A stretch of 64,000 bases of DNA from Microbispora hainanensis (GCF_006874475.1 NZ_VIRM01000017.1:62001-126000), one strand, 5' to 3'. Counted from the stretch's first letter, positions 1 to 8,931 are shown. Numbers and translations are program-made. The notes: generated from the letters alone by a model not told the origin.

Positions 1-2802
1 TGCGGCCGTACGTCGGACGGCGTGTGCATCCGGCTCTACTCGGAGGAGGACTTCCTCTCCCGGCCGGAGTTCACCGACCCCGAGATCCTCCGTACGAACC
101 TGGCGAGCGTCATCCTGCAGATGACGTCGCTGGGCCTGGGGGACATCGCGGCGTTCCCGTTCGTGGAGCCGCCGGACAGCCGTCAGGTCAGGGACGGCGT
201 CAACCTGCTGCTCGAACTCGGCGCCCTCGCGGACAAGGGCGCCGACAAGGGCACGGGCCAGGAGGCGGACAAGGGCGCGGACAAGGGTGCGAGCCGGGAG
301 GCGAAGAAGGGCGCGCAGCTCACGCCGCTCGGGCGCAAGCTGGCCCAGCTCCCGGTCGACCCCCGCCTCGCCCGGATGGTGCTGGAGGCCGACAAGAACG
401 GCTGCGCCCGCGAGGTCATGATCATCGCGGCCGCGCTGTCGATCCAGGACCCGCGCGAGCGGCCGGCCGACAAGCAGCAGGCGGCCGACGAGAAGCACCG
501 CCGCTTCGCCGACAAGGAATCGGACTTCCTGACCTATCTCAACCTCTGGAACTACCTGCGGGACAAGCAGAAGGAGCTGTCGTCGAGCGCGTTCCGGCGG
601 CTGTGCAAGGCCGAATTCCTCAACTACCTGCGCGTACGCGAGTGGCAGGACATCGACAGCCAGATCCGCCAGGTGGCCAGGACGCTGAACGTCGTGCCCA
701 ACAGCGTTCCCGCCGACCCCCAGCGGATCCACCAGTCGCTGCTGGCCGGCCTGCTGTCGCACATCGGGGTCAAGGACGTCGTCGAGAAGCGCAGGCAGGA
801 CGGCCGCAGGCCGATCACGGAGTACATCGGCGCCCGCAACGCCCGCTTCGCGATCTTCCCCGGCTCGGCCCTGGCCAAGGCGCAGCCGCAGTGGGTGATG
901 TCGGCCGAGCTGGTGGAGACCTCCCGGCTGTGGGCGCGGGTCAACGCCAAGATCGAGCCCGGCTGGATCGAACCCCTCGCGCAGCACGTGGTCAAGCGCA
1001 CCTACAGCGAGCCGCACTGGGAGAAGGACCAGGCCGCCGTCGTCGCGCTGGAGAAGGTCACGCTGTACGGCGTGCCGATCGTGACCGAGCGGAAGGTCAA
1101 CTACGGCCGCATCGACCCCGAGCTGAGCCGGGAGCTGTTCATCCGGCACGCGCTGGTCGACGGCGACTGGCGCACCCACCACAAGTTCTTCCACGAGAAC
1201 CGCAAGCTGCTCGAAGAGGTCGAGCGGCTGGAGGAGAAGGCCCGCCGCCGCGACATCCTCGTGGACGACGAGACGCTGTTCGACTTCTACGACCAGCGGA
1301 TCCCCGACGACGTGGTCTCGGGCAGGCACTTCGACAGCTGGTGGAAGAAGGCGTCGCGGGAGACGCCCGACCTGCTGACGTTCTCGCCGGAGATGCTGGT
1401 CAACGACAGCGCCGGGGTCAGCGCCAGGGACTACCCCGACGCCTGGCGGCAGAACGGCCAGCGGATGCGGCTGACCTACCGCTTCGAGCCCGGCGCGGTG
1501 GAGACGGGCGAGGCCGACGGCGTGACCGTCCACATCCCGCTCGCGGTGCTCAACCAGGTCGACCCGACCGGCTTCGACTGGCAGATCCCCGGCCTGCGCG
1601 AGGACCTCGTCACCGCGCTCATCCGGTCGCTGCCGAAGAACCTGCGCCGCAACTTCGTGCCCGCCCCCAACTACGCCAAGGCCGTGCTGGAACGCGTACG
1701 GCCCGGCGGCGAGCCGATCCTGGAGGCGCTGGAGCGCGAGCTGCGGGCGCTGACCGGGGTGGAGGTGCCGCGCGACGCGTGGGCCCTCGACCAGCTCCCC
1801 GCCCACCTGCGGATCACCTACCGGGTGATCGACGACCGCAAGCGCACGGTGGACGAGGACAAGGACCTGGAGGCGCTCAAGCGGCGGCTCGCGCCGAAGC
1901 TGCGCGCCACGCTGTCGAGGGCCGCCGACGACCTCGAACGCGACGGCCTGCACGGCTGGACGATCGGCACGCTGCCGCAGGTGTTCGAGCAGGGCAGGCT
2001 GCGGGCCTATCCGGCCCTCGTGGACGAGGGCACGAGCGTCGCGGTCCGGATGTTCGAGACCGTGCGCGAGCGTGACCGGGCCATGTGGGCGGGCACCAGG
2101 AGGCTGCTGCTGCTCAACGTGGTCAACCCGGCCAAGGCCATCCTGCGCACTCTGACCACCGCGCAGAAGCTCGCGCTCAGCCGGAGCCCGCACGGCGGGG
2201 CCGCCGCCCTGTTCGACGACTGCACGGCGTGCGCCGCCGACAAACTCATGGCCCAGGCGGGCGGGCCCGTCTGGGACGAGGCCGGGTTCGAGCGCCTGCG
2301 CGACCACGTGCGCGCCTCGCTGTTCGAGACGACCGAGGAGGTCGTCTCCCGCGTGGAGCGCGTGCTGGCGGCCTGGCACGCCGCGCAGAACCGGCTCGGC
2401 GCGCTGGGCGGCGGGGCGGCCGACCTCAGGGCCGACATCGCCGACCAGCTCGACGGGCTGGTGCACGACGGGTTCGTCACCGAGACGGGCTACGACCGGC
2501 TGCCCGACGTGCACCGCTATCTGCGGGCGGTCGAGCGCCGGCTCGACAAGCTCCCCGACGACCCCCGGCGCGACCGCGAGTGGATGCACCGGGTGCATGA
2601 CATCGAGGACGAGTATCGCGACCTGCTCGACCGGCTGAAGCCCGAAGAACGGGACGCCACGGCCGTACGGGACATCCGGTGGATGATCGAGGAGCTGCGG
2701 GTGAGCTTCTTCGCCCAGCAGCTCGGCACTCCCACCCCGGTCTCCGAGAAGCGCATCCGCAAGGCCATGCAGCAGGTCGAGGCCGCCGCCCGGACCGCCT
2801 GA
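1..2802 (+). CDS. hrpA: HrpA-type ATP-dependent RNA helicase, 5'-truncated by window edge
   Basis: This is the last 933 residues of a DEAH-box RNA helicase of the HrpA family, which is usually about 1300 residues long. The frame is open from base 1 and begins CGRTSDGVCIRLYSEEDF, which normally follows helicase motif VI, so both RecA-like ATPase domains lie mostly outside the window. Visible here are the winged-helix/HA2 region (about residues 40-200), an OB-fold region and a long C-terminal DUF3418-type region (about 370-920) ending in basic helical segments. Oddity: a lysine/glycine/aspartate-rich insertion with DKGADKG repeats at about residues 77-106, just before LTPLGRKLA. The GTG at base 22 is not the start. 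Confidence 0.93.
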   Translation, partial: CGRTSDGVCIRLYSEEDFLSRPEFTDPEILRTNLASVILQMTSLGLGDIAAFPFVEPPDSRQVRDGVNLLLELGALADKGADKGTGQEADKGADKGASREAKKGAQLTPLGRKLAQLPVDPRLARMVLEADKNGCAREVMIIAAALSIQDPRERPADKQQAADEKHRRFADKESDFLTYLNLWNYLRDKQKELSSSAFRRLCKAEFLNYLRVREWQDIDSQIRQVARTLNVVPNSVPADPQRIHQSLLAGLLSHIGVKDVVEKRRQDGRRPITEYIGARNARFAIFPGSALAKAQPQWVMSAELVETSRLWARVNAKIEPGWIEPLAQHVVKRTYSEPHWEKDQAAVVALEKVTLYGVPIVTERKVNYGRIDPELSRELFIRHALVDGDWRTHHKFFHENRKLLEEVERLEEKARRRDILVDDETLFDFYDQRIPDDVVSGRHFDSWWKKASRETPDLLTFSPEMLVNDSAGVSARDYPDAWRQNGQRMRLTYRFEPGAVETGEADGVTVHIPLAVLNQVDPTGFDWQIPGLREDLVTALIRSLPKNLRRNFVPAPNYAKAVLERVRPGGEPILEALERELRALTGVEVPRDAWALDQLPAHLRITYRVIDDRKRTVDEDKDLEALKRRLAPKLRATLSRAADDLERDGLHGWTIGTLPQVFEQGRLRAYPALVDEGTSVAVRMFETVRERDRAMWAGTRRLLLLNVVNPAKAILRTLTTAQKLALSRSPHGGAAALFDDCTACAADKLMAQAGGPVWDEAGFERLRDHVRASLFETTEEVVSRVERVLAAWHAAQNRLGALGGGAADLRADIADQLDGLVHDGFVTETGYDRLPDVHRYLRAVERRLDKLPDDPRRDREWMHRVHDIEDEYRDLLDRLKPEERDATAVRDIRWMIEELRVSFFAQQLGTPTPVSEKRIRKAMQQVEAAARTA

Positions 2803-2884
2803 CCCGGGCGCCGGGCCCTGCCGCCGGGCCCTGCTGCCGGACTTAGCGGCAGGGATTCGGCAGCGGGGACCCCGGTGAGACGAC

Positions 2885-4414
2885 TCAGCGGCCGAGAGCG
2901 GCGCCGATCAGCGCGCGGGGGTCGGCCGCCCCGGCGAGCACGCCCGACGGGAGCAGGTCGATCAGGTGGGCGTGGCCGAAGCCGGAGCCCCACTCCACCG
3001 GCTCGACCGTGTGCCCGCGCTCGCGCAGGCCGTCGGCCCACGGCGCACCCTCCTCGACCTCCACGACGGGCGTGGACCGCCAGGTGTCGAAGCCGGTGCC
3101 GCTGCCGAGCGCCCAGCGGGGGGCGCCGATCGCCTCGCCGGGCGTCTGGTCGTGCGCGAGCAGCCGGGTCACGAGCTGCAACAGGATCTGCGGCTGCGCG
3201 TCGCCGCCCATCGTGCCGATGACCGTGCGCAGCGCCCCGTCAGGCCGGGTGATCAGCGCCGGGCACAGCGTGTGGGGCGGCCGGCGGCCCGGGCCGTACT
3301 CCGCGGGATGGCCGGGCGTGAGCGAGAAGCCGATGCCGCGGTTGTGCAGGTTGATCCCGGTGTTGGGCTCGAAGAGCAGGCTGCCGAAGCCCGACGCGTT
3401 CGACTGGATGAGCGAGACGCCCATGCCGTCGCCGTCGACCACGCACAGGTACGTCGTGTCGCCCGGCCCTACGGGAGCGTCGGGCACGGGGGAGCGCCGC
3501 TCGGGGTCGATCAGCGCACGGCGCGCGGCGGCCGTGCCGAGCGGTGCGACGGCGGCCTCGTGCAGGACGTCCGGCCGGTCGTGCCCGGCCGCCCTGGCCG
3601 CCTCCACCAGCAGATGGGCCCAGCGCGGGTCGGCCGGGTCGGCGGGCGGATCCAGTTCGGCGAGGATCTCCAGCGCCAGCAGGAGCAGGTAGCCCTGGGA
3701 GTTCGGCGGAACGGTCCAGACCCGGTGCCCGAACGCCTCGACGCTCAGCGGCTCCACCCAGTCGGCGTTCGGCCGGGCCAGGTCCTCCTCGGTGTATTCA
3801 CCGCGGCCCAGTTCCAGCAGGCCCTTGCCGAACTCGCCCTGGTAGAACGCCGCGCGCCCGTCCTCGGCGAGCGCGGTGAGCGCTCTGGCGACGCCGGGCC
3901 TGCGGATCACGTCCCCGGCGCGGCGGGCGGCCGCGAAGTCCCCGGCTCCGGGCAGCGAGCCGATGAACTCCCCGCCAGGGGCGAGCAGCGGCGAGGCGGG
4001 GAAGCCCTCCACCGCGAGGCGGATCGCGGGGGCCAGCAGGTCGGCGAGCGGCAGGCGGGCCCACCGCTCGTGCAGCGCCAGCCACCCGTCGGCGCAGCCG
4101 GGCACCGGCACCGAGCGGATGTCGTGCAGGTGGGGCATCCGGTCGAGACCCTCGGCGCGCAGCCGGTCGGGATCGGCGCCCGAGCCCGCCCGGCCCGAGG
4201 CGTTGAGCGCGCTCACGGTGCCGTCGTGGACGAGGGCGAACAGGTCGCCGCCGAGACCGCACATATGCGGGGCGGTGACCGCCAGCACGGCGTTGGCGGC
4301 GATGGCCGCGTCCACCGCGTTTCCGCCCTTGTCCAGCATGGCGACGCCCGCCGCCGAGGCCAGATGATCGACTGTGCACACCATGCCGTTCAGGGCATAC
4401 CGAGTCTCGCTCAC
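2885..4414 (-). CDS. ggt: Gamma-glutamyltranspeptidase family protein
   Basis: An Ntn-hydrolase of the gamma-glutamyltransferase family (509 residues), expected to self-cleave into large and small subunits and to hydrolyse or transfer gamma-glutamyl groups from glutathione-like substrates. The N-terminal block HLASAAGVAMLDKGGNAVDA is typical. The autocleavage site is GDTTYLCVVD, with Thr320 the predicted nucleophile. The usual TTHxS is TTYLC here. The oxyanion-type GTMGGDAQPQ follows near residue 400. There is no signal peptide, unlike periplasmic E. coli Ggt, so a cytosolic form is likely. I chose the GTG at 4414 because the next upstream ORF residues are not conserved in character. It is divergent from the HAD gene, with an inverted repeat between them. 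Confidence 0.9.
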   Translation of the reverse strand: MSETRYALNGMVCTVDHLASAAGVAMLDKGGNAVDAAIAANAVLAVTAPHMCGLGGDLFALVHDGTVSALNASGRAGSGADPDRLRAEGLDRMPHLHDIRSVPVPGCADGWLALHERWARLPLADLLAPAIRLAVEGFPASPLLAPGGEFIGSLPGAGDFAAARRAGDVIRRPGVARALTALAEDGRAAFYQGEFGKGLLELGRGEYTEEDLARPNADWVEPLSVEAFGHRVWTVPPNSQGYLLLLALEILAELDPPADPADPRWAHLLVEAARAAGHDRPDVLHEAAVAPLGTAAARRALIDPERRSPVPDAPVGPGDTTYLCVVDGDGMGVSLIQSNASGFGSLLFEPNTGINLHNRGIGFSLTPGHPAEYGPGRRPPHTLCPALITRPDGALRTVIGTMGGDAQPQILLQLVTRLLAHDQTPGEAIGAPRWALGSGTGFDTWRSTPVVEVEEGAPWADGLRERGHTVEPVEWGSGFGHAHLIDLLPSGVLAGAADPRALIGAALGR

Positions 4415-4423
4415 GTTGGGCGA

Positions 4424-4457
4424 TGTTACGGCACACCGTAGAGTTGCGGCCGTAACA
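4424..4457. promoter_or_regulatory. Perfect 9-bp inverted repeat in ggt/HAD divergent promoter
   Basis: TGTTACGGC (4424-4432) and GCCGTAACA (4449-4457) form a perfect inverted repeat with a 16-bp spacer. It lies 10 bp from the ggt start and about 21 bp from the HAD start, so it could be an operator controlling both genes. No regulator gene is adjacent. Function is inferred from symmetry and position only. Confidence 0.5.
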
Positions 4458-4478
4458 GGACGAAAGGGAGAGGCGGTT

Positions 4479-5132
4479 ATGGTCCGGGCGCTCGTGTTCG
4501 ACGTGGGGGAGACGCTCATCGACGAGACCCGGATCTGGTCCCGGTGGGCCGACCGGCTGGGCGTGCCGCGCCTGACCTTCATGGGGGTCCTCGGGGGCAT
4601 GGCCGCGCTCGACCGCAGCCACCGGGAGGCGTTCGAGCTGATCAGGCCGGGGATCGACCTCGACGCCGAGATCGAGGCGTGGCGGCGCGAGGACCCGGAC
4701 GGGCTGCGCGAGAACTTCGACGCCGACGACCTCTACCCGGACGTGCGGCCCGGCCTGGCGGCCCTGCGGGAGGCCGGCTACGACCTGGTCGTCGCGGGCA
4801 ACCAGCCGCCCCAGGCGTACGACGCCCTGGTCGCGATGGACCTGCCGGTGGACGCGATCCACACCTCGGCGGGATGGGGGGTGGAGAAGCCCGACCCCGG
4901 GTTCTTCGCGAAGGTCGCGGCCGTCTGCGGCCACGCGCCGGGGGAGATCCTCTACGTCGGCGACCGTCTCGACAACGACGTCCTGCCGGCCGCGCGCGCC
5001 GGGATGCGTACGGCCCTGCTGCGCCGGGGGCCCTGGGGCTACCTGCACTCCGAGCGCCCGGAGGCGGCCCGGGCCGACCTCGTCGCCGACGGCCTCACCG
5101 GCCTCGTCCGCCTGGTCCCCACCCTCACCTGA
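4479..5132 (+). CDS. HAD-family hydrolase
   Basis: A 217-residue haloacid-dehalogenase superfamily hydrolase, probably a small-molecule phosphatase. Motif I is FDVGETLID with the nucleophile Asp8; the usual second Asp of DxD is Gly10, as in the FDVGETL subgroup. Motif II is VVAGNQ, motif III Lys is in GVEKPDP, and motif IV is YVGDRLDNDVLPA. A helical cap lies between motifs I and II. The ATG at 4479 follows an AGGGAGAGG ribosome-binding site. Divergent from ggt. Substrate is not predictable. Confidence 0.87.
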   Translation: MVRALVFDVGETLIDETRIWSRWADRLGVPRLTFMGVLGGMAALDRSHREAFELIRPGIDLDAEIEAWRREDPDGLRENFDADDLYPDVRPGLAALREAGYDLVVAGNQPPQAYDALVAMDLPVDAIHTSAGWGVEKPDPGFFAKVAAVCGHAPGEILYVGDRLDNDVLPAARAGMRTALLRRGPWGYLHSERPEAARADLVADGLTGLVRLVPTLT

Positions 5133-5238
5133 CCGCCCGGGCACCACCGAAGGGAAGCCGAACACCCACGACGTCTCCGGCCGGTGTTGCCTCCGGCGGG
5201 ACAAGGTCGTCGATACGCAATCCAGCGGAACGATCTAC

Positions 5239-5276
5239 CTGACACTGTCAGTAGCAATAGCATCACAATGTGTCAG
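5239..5276. promoter_or_regulatory. Inverted repeat overlapping the start of the HEPN-like gene
   Basis: CTGACAC (5239-5245) and GTGTCAG (5270-5276) form a perfect 7-bp inverted repeat spaced 24 bp apart. The right arm covers the GTG start codon of the next gene. The spacer (TAGCAATAGC) is AT-rich for this genome and could hold a -10 element. A repressor site or a translational hairpin are both possible. Confidence 0.35.
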
Positions 5277-5680
5277 TGGACGTCGGCAGGAACCGGCTAC
5301 GCGTGAGCTTCTCCGTTCAGAGAGATGCCGCGCTGTCGATGCCTGACGGCTCACCGGCGGCTCTTCTCACCTTCTACGGCGCAGAATGCGGTATGAAAGC
5401 GGCCGTCCTGGACCGCCTCGGATTGCGGTCCACCGCGCAGCTCCCCGAGCACCTGAGAAATCATGATCTGCATCGGCTGGCCAAGGAGCTGAGACTTCCT
5501 CCTTCTTTGTGCAAGCGGATGCAACCCTGCGCGAGTCAGAACGCACATGGACAGGTGGCGTTCGCCCAGCTGCATCAGGCGTGGAGGTACGGCCGCACTC
5601 TGCGGCGGGATCACGAGAAAGAGGCTCGTGCCGTGTTGCGGGAGCTGCTGGACTGGTGTCGGCAAGAATTGAGGACATGA
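5270..5680 (+). CDS. Small helical protein, HEPN-like, coupled to KGGVGR ATPase
   Basis: A 136-residue, probably all-alpha protein. The segment FYGAECGMKAAVL (about 35-47) followed by HDLHRLAKEL (65-74) resembles the Y/F-x-x-x-E-x-x-x-K and HDL features of HEPN domains. A weak R-x5-H occurs in RTLRRDH (109-115), but I cannot confirm a nuclease site. The C-terminal helix ends WCRQELRT. Its stop overlaps the ATG of the next gene (ATGA at 5677-5680), so the two proteins are probably translated together and may form a complex. Codon use is less GC-rich than in neighbours, suggesting transfer. The GTG at 5270 lacks a clear Shine-Dalgarno, and Met24 is an alternative start. Confidence 0.6.
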   Translation: MSVDVGRNRLRVSFSVQRDAALSMPDGSPAALLTFYGAECGMKAAVLDRLGLRSTAQLPEHLRNHDLHRLAKELRLPPSLCKRMQPCASQNAHGQVAFAQLHQAWRYGRTLRRDHEKEARAVLRELLDWCRQELRT

Positions 5681-8388
5681 TCGTGCCGGACGAGACATCG
5701 GTCCCTGAGCGCCTTTACACCTGGGTTGACGTCGACGCTCATCTCGCCAATCTCGCTGTACGCAACCAGTGGCCCGACTGGCTTCACGAGTGCGACGCGT
5801 TCTGGGACGGGGTGGAGCTGACCGTCGACCCGGACGCGTCGCCTGAAGAGGCACTCTCCTGGCTGGGGGAGAAGTTCGGCGTGGGCTCGATCGTGCGTGA
5901 CGAGGAGGTCGCGGCACTCCGGCTCGACGATGTCCCCGGGCGGTTGTCCACCAGACTGCTTCCGATCATGGTCCGGCATCGGGAGCCGGATCTGCCGAGA
6001 CGAGAGCCGCGTTGGCGTGAGCGTCGCATCGTCCGTTCCCTCGGTCAGCCGCTACCTCCCCCGGAGGGTCCGTTTCCCGGCGACGTGCGGATCGCTGCTC
6101 TGCACTCCTTTAAGGGCGGCGTAGGGCGCACACTGCATGGAGTCGCTCTCGCGGAGGCCATCGCCCAGCGTGGCGAGCGCGTGCTCCTGGTCGACGCCGA
6201 TCTGGAAGCGCCCGGGATCACCTGGATGTTCAGCGCCCATGGCCGACGGGTGGACTTCTCTTACGAAGATTTCCTGTCGCTGCTGCACTCGTCGGAGGAC
6301 GGGCGGCCTGACGATGCGGTGACGCTCGGGTCGGCCTATCTGCCGAACCAGGCGATCGACAACGTGATCGTCATGCCCACAAGGCGTACTCCGCAGGACA
6401 TCGCCCCACCGCGCATCCAGCCCACCGACCTGCTGACCCCCGAACGGTCGATCTACTACCTGACGGAGTCCCTGGCTCAACTGGCTGTTCAGCTCGGCGC
6501 GCGGGCCGTTCTGATCGACCTGCGAGCCGGCGGCAGCGAGTTGTCGGCGCCCGTGCTCCTGGATCCCCGCGTGCAGAGGATCTTCGTTACCACGATCAGC
6601 GATCAATCGCTGATCGGTACTGCCCGCATGATTCAGGAACTCGGCAGGAGGGCGCCCTCGCGCCCTGAGGATCCGGCGAGCGTGGCCGTCATCACCCAGT
6701 TTCACCCGCAGGGGCATGTCGAGCTCGCTCTCCACACCGCGGCGATGCTGCGCGACGTGATCTCCAGCACTCTGGAGCCGGGCGGCCAGGAGGGCGAGGA
6801 CCGGATCGTCGACGGGGACGTCACCCTGGAGCCGATCCTGAGTGTGTTCCAGGATGGTCTCCTGGCGCTCCCCTCATCATGGGAGGCCGTCGTCGACCTG
6901 GTGCGTGGTCAGCGACTCACCAAGACGCTCGCCCCGCTCGCGGACGAACTGAGCCGAGCGGAAGAGGTGGCATCCACGCCGCAGGAGGGCCCGCCTGGGT
7001 CGCCCTTCGGCCCGCATGAGCATCTGGCCGCACGTCGAGAGCGGCTCGGAGACTTCGCCCGGCGGCTCGCGTATGCCGAGACCGCTGACGACACGGCGTT
7101 TCTGGCAACGGAGTCACTCCGGAACCTGCTGACCTCGCACCGGACCGAGCCACCCCTGTGTGTGGTGGCGGGCGCCAAAGGTTCCGGCAAGACGTTCACC
7201 CAGATTCAGATGTGCTTGCGTCGCACCTGGCGTGATTACGCGGTCGATGTGGGCGTGCCGGGCGTCGCGCTGGAGGCACTACTGGCCCCGGTCTTCATCT
7301 CCAGGAACCTCAAGGATCATCAACGGATAAGCGCGATCCGGCGCGACGCCTGCGTTTCCTCCGAGGCGGAACCGGCGAGCCAACTGGAACTACGCGATCG
7401 CATCGACCAGGCGCTGCGGGCGCAACTTTCCGACTCCGAATGGCGTCGGGTCTGGCTCACCTGCATGGGTCGAGCCGTCGGCATCGACGCCGAGCCCTCC
7501 GACGTCGAGCAGAAGCTGGCCGACTTCGCGCGCGATGGATCGAGGATCTTCCTCATCGACGGTCTCGAAGACCTGCTGCAGGACTTCGCGCGAAGTGAGG
7601 CCCAGCGGCAGGCGCTTCGGGTTCTCATGGTGGACTGCCTGGACTGGCTGCGCAGTCTGCGAGGGCGCCCACTCGGCCTGGTGATCTTCGTCCGGAGGGA
7701 TCTCATCCAGGCGGCCGTTCGCCAGAACTACAACCAATTCCTCGCCCGATACAGCGAGTATGAGCTCAAGTGGAACCCCGCCGAGGCGCTGCGACTCGCC
7801 CTGTGGATCGCCCAGCGCTCCGGAAGCCTGCCCCGTCTGTCCTCGGAAGAGGCGACGGACAGGGATTTGGGCAGGCAGCTCACACCCGTCTGGGGCGAGA
7901 AGATGGGGTCGCCTCGCTCCCGCGAGGCGAGATCGGACGGATGGTTCCTCGCCGCGCTGTCGGATTTCAACGGACAGATCCAGGGGCGTGACGTCGTCAC
8001 ATTCATCGCGGAGTCCGCGCACATCTCCAAGGACGACAGTCGCTGGTCAGACCGGCTGCTGACGCCCTCCGCCATGAGAAACGCGCTGGTCAGATGCAGC
8101 CGAGAGAAGATCGCGGCAATCGGGGCGGAGAGTCCGCAGATCGGAGAACTTCTCAAGCGGCTGGACGGCCTGGGTGCGGAGAAGAAGGAGATTCCCTTCA
8201 GCCCCGAAACCGTCAGCCTCTCGGGTGAGGATCTCGATCTCCTGGTCGCCAATGGAGTCGTCTTCCGCGAGGAAGACCAGTACTGGATTCCCGAGATCTT
8301 CCGTCACGGCCTGTCGTTCAAGGCCGCCGGCCGCCCCAAGATCCTGGCCATCGCGAACCTCGTCCGGCAGCGCAACAATCTCGACTGA
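5677..8388 (+). CDS. KGGVGR-motif variant MinD-like/AAA dual NTPase
   Basis: A 903-residue protein with two P-loop modules. Residues about 1-135 are an acidic N-terminal region. Residues 137-430 are a MinD/ParA/SIMIBI-type ATPase: SFKGGVGRT (144-152) keeps the signature Lys146 but has Arg151 where the Walker A Lys normally sits, and LLVDADLEAPG (170-180) follows. A second, STAND-like NTPase has Walker A GAKGSGKT (499-506) and Walker B FLIDGLEDLL (about 623-632). The C-terminus ends in a winged-helix-like segment. It begins inside the stop codon of the HEPN-like gene. Proteins with this KGGVGR variant are seen in accessory, defence-like loci; that role is inferred. No effector domain is recognised. 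Confidence 0.72.
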   Translation: MIVPDETSVPERLYTWVDVDAHLANLAVRNQWPDWLHECDAFWDGVELTVDPDASPEEALSWLGEKFGVGSIVRDEEVAALRLDDVPGRLSTRLLPIMVRHREPDLPRREPRWRERRIVRSLGQPLPPPEGPFPGDVRIAALHSFKGGVGRTLHGVALAEAIAQRGERVLLVDADLEAPGITWMFSAHGRRVDFSYEDFLSLLHSSEDGRPDDAVTLGSAYLPNQAIDNVIVMPTRRTPQDIAPPRIQPTDLLTPERSIYYLTESLAQLAVQLGARAVLIDLRAGGSELSAPVLLDPRVQRIFVTTISDQSLIGTARMIQELGRRAPSRPEDPASVAVITQFHPQGHVELALHTAAMLRDVISSTLEPGGQEGEDRIVDGDVTLEPILSVFQDGLLALPSSWEAVVDLVRGQRLTKTLAPLADELSRAEEVASTPQEGPPGSPFGPHEHLAARRERLGDFARRLAYAETADDTAFLATESLRNLLTSHRTEPPLCVVAGAKGSGKTFTQIQMCLRRTWRDYAVDVGVPGVALEALLAPVFISRNLKDHQRISAIRRDACVSSEAEPASQLELRDRIDQALRAQLSDSEWRRVWLTCMGRAVGIDAEPSDVEQKLADFARDGSRIFLIDGLEDLLQDFARSEAQRQALRVLMVDCLDWLRSLRGRPLGLVIFVRRDLIQAAVRQNYNQFLARYSEYELKWNPAEALRLALWIAQRSGSLPRLSSEEATDRDLGRQLTPVWGEKMGSPRSREARSDGWFLAALSDFNGQIQGRDVVTFIAESAHISKDDSRWSDRLLTPSAMRNALVRCSREKIAAIGAESPQIGELLKRLDGLGAEKKEIPFSPETVSLSGEDLDLLVANGVVFREEDQYWIPEIFRHGLSFKAAGRPKILAIANLVRQRNNLD

Positions 8389-8411
8389 CGCGAGTCCCCG
8401 AGCTCACCCGA

Positions 8412-8864
8412 TCAGGGGCGCAGCCGGCGGGCGAGGAGTTCGCGCAGTGCGCCGGTCTCCTCGCCGAGGCGGTTGAGGGAGGCCAGGAACTCCTCCGGCG
8501 CGTCGAGGAGGCCGAGCATCCGGGCGGACACGGCCTCGCGGGCGGCGCGGCCCGCCTTGATCGCGGCCCTGCCGTGCGGCGTCAGCTCGATCATCCGGGC
8601 CCGCTGGTCCTCGGGATCGGTCCGGCGGGCCACGTAGCCGATGCGTTCCATCTCGGCCGCCACCTTGGAGGCGCCCTGCGGGGTCATGCCGAGCAGCCCG
8701 GCGAGGTCGGAGACGCGTACGGGGCCGGTGAGCAGGTGCTGGAACACATATCCGTGCACGGTGCGCACCTGCTCGTGCCCGGCGGCGGCCATCCGGGCGC
8801 GCACCTCGGCGTCGCAGGCCGCGGCGAGGGCCGTGAACAGCAGGGTCAGGTCGCTTGACACCAC
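8412..8864 (-). CDS. MarR-family transcriptional regulator
   Basis: A 150-residue winged-helix repressor. The recognition region is VRVSDLAGLLGMTPQGASKV, followed by the wing GYVARRTDPEDQRARMIELT, both characteristic of MarR proteins. Dimerisation helices lie at each end. It is divergent from the serine hydrolase, and a 10-bp inverted repeat fills the shared promoter, so autoregulation plus control of the hydrolase is likely. The start is uncertain: tandem GTG codons follow GGAG almost directly, and the second gives better spacing. Confidence 0.9.
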   Translation of the reverse strand: MVSSDLTLLFTALAAACDAEVRARMAAAGHEQVRTVHGYVFQHLLTGPVRVSDLAGLLGMTPQGASKVAAEMERIGYVARRTDPEDQRARMIELTPHGRAAIKAGRAAREAVSARMLGLLDAPEEFLASLNRLGEETGALRELLARRLRP

Positions 8865-8879
8865 CTCCGGATGCTCTAA

Positions 8880-8913
8880 TACTCAACCTCGGTTTCGCAA
8901 CTTAGGTTGAGTA
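8880..8913. promoter_or_regulatory. Candidate MarR operator
   Basis: TACTCAACCT (8880-8889) and AGGTTGAGTA (8904-8913) form a perfect 10-bp inverted repeat with a 14-bp spacer in the 67-bp gap between the divergent MarR and hydrolase genes. Arm length, AT content and position fit a MarR dimer site. Binding is inferred. Confidence 0.6.
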
Positions 8914-8931
8914 ATTTTGAAGGGGCACTCG

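Noticed and set aside
22-24. GTG at base 22 as the start of hrpA
   Set aside because: The frame is open to base 1 and encodes conserved helicase sequence upstream of it; the gene is cut by the window edge.
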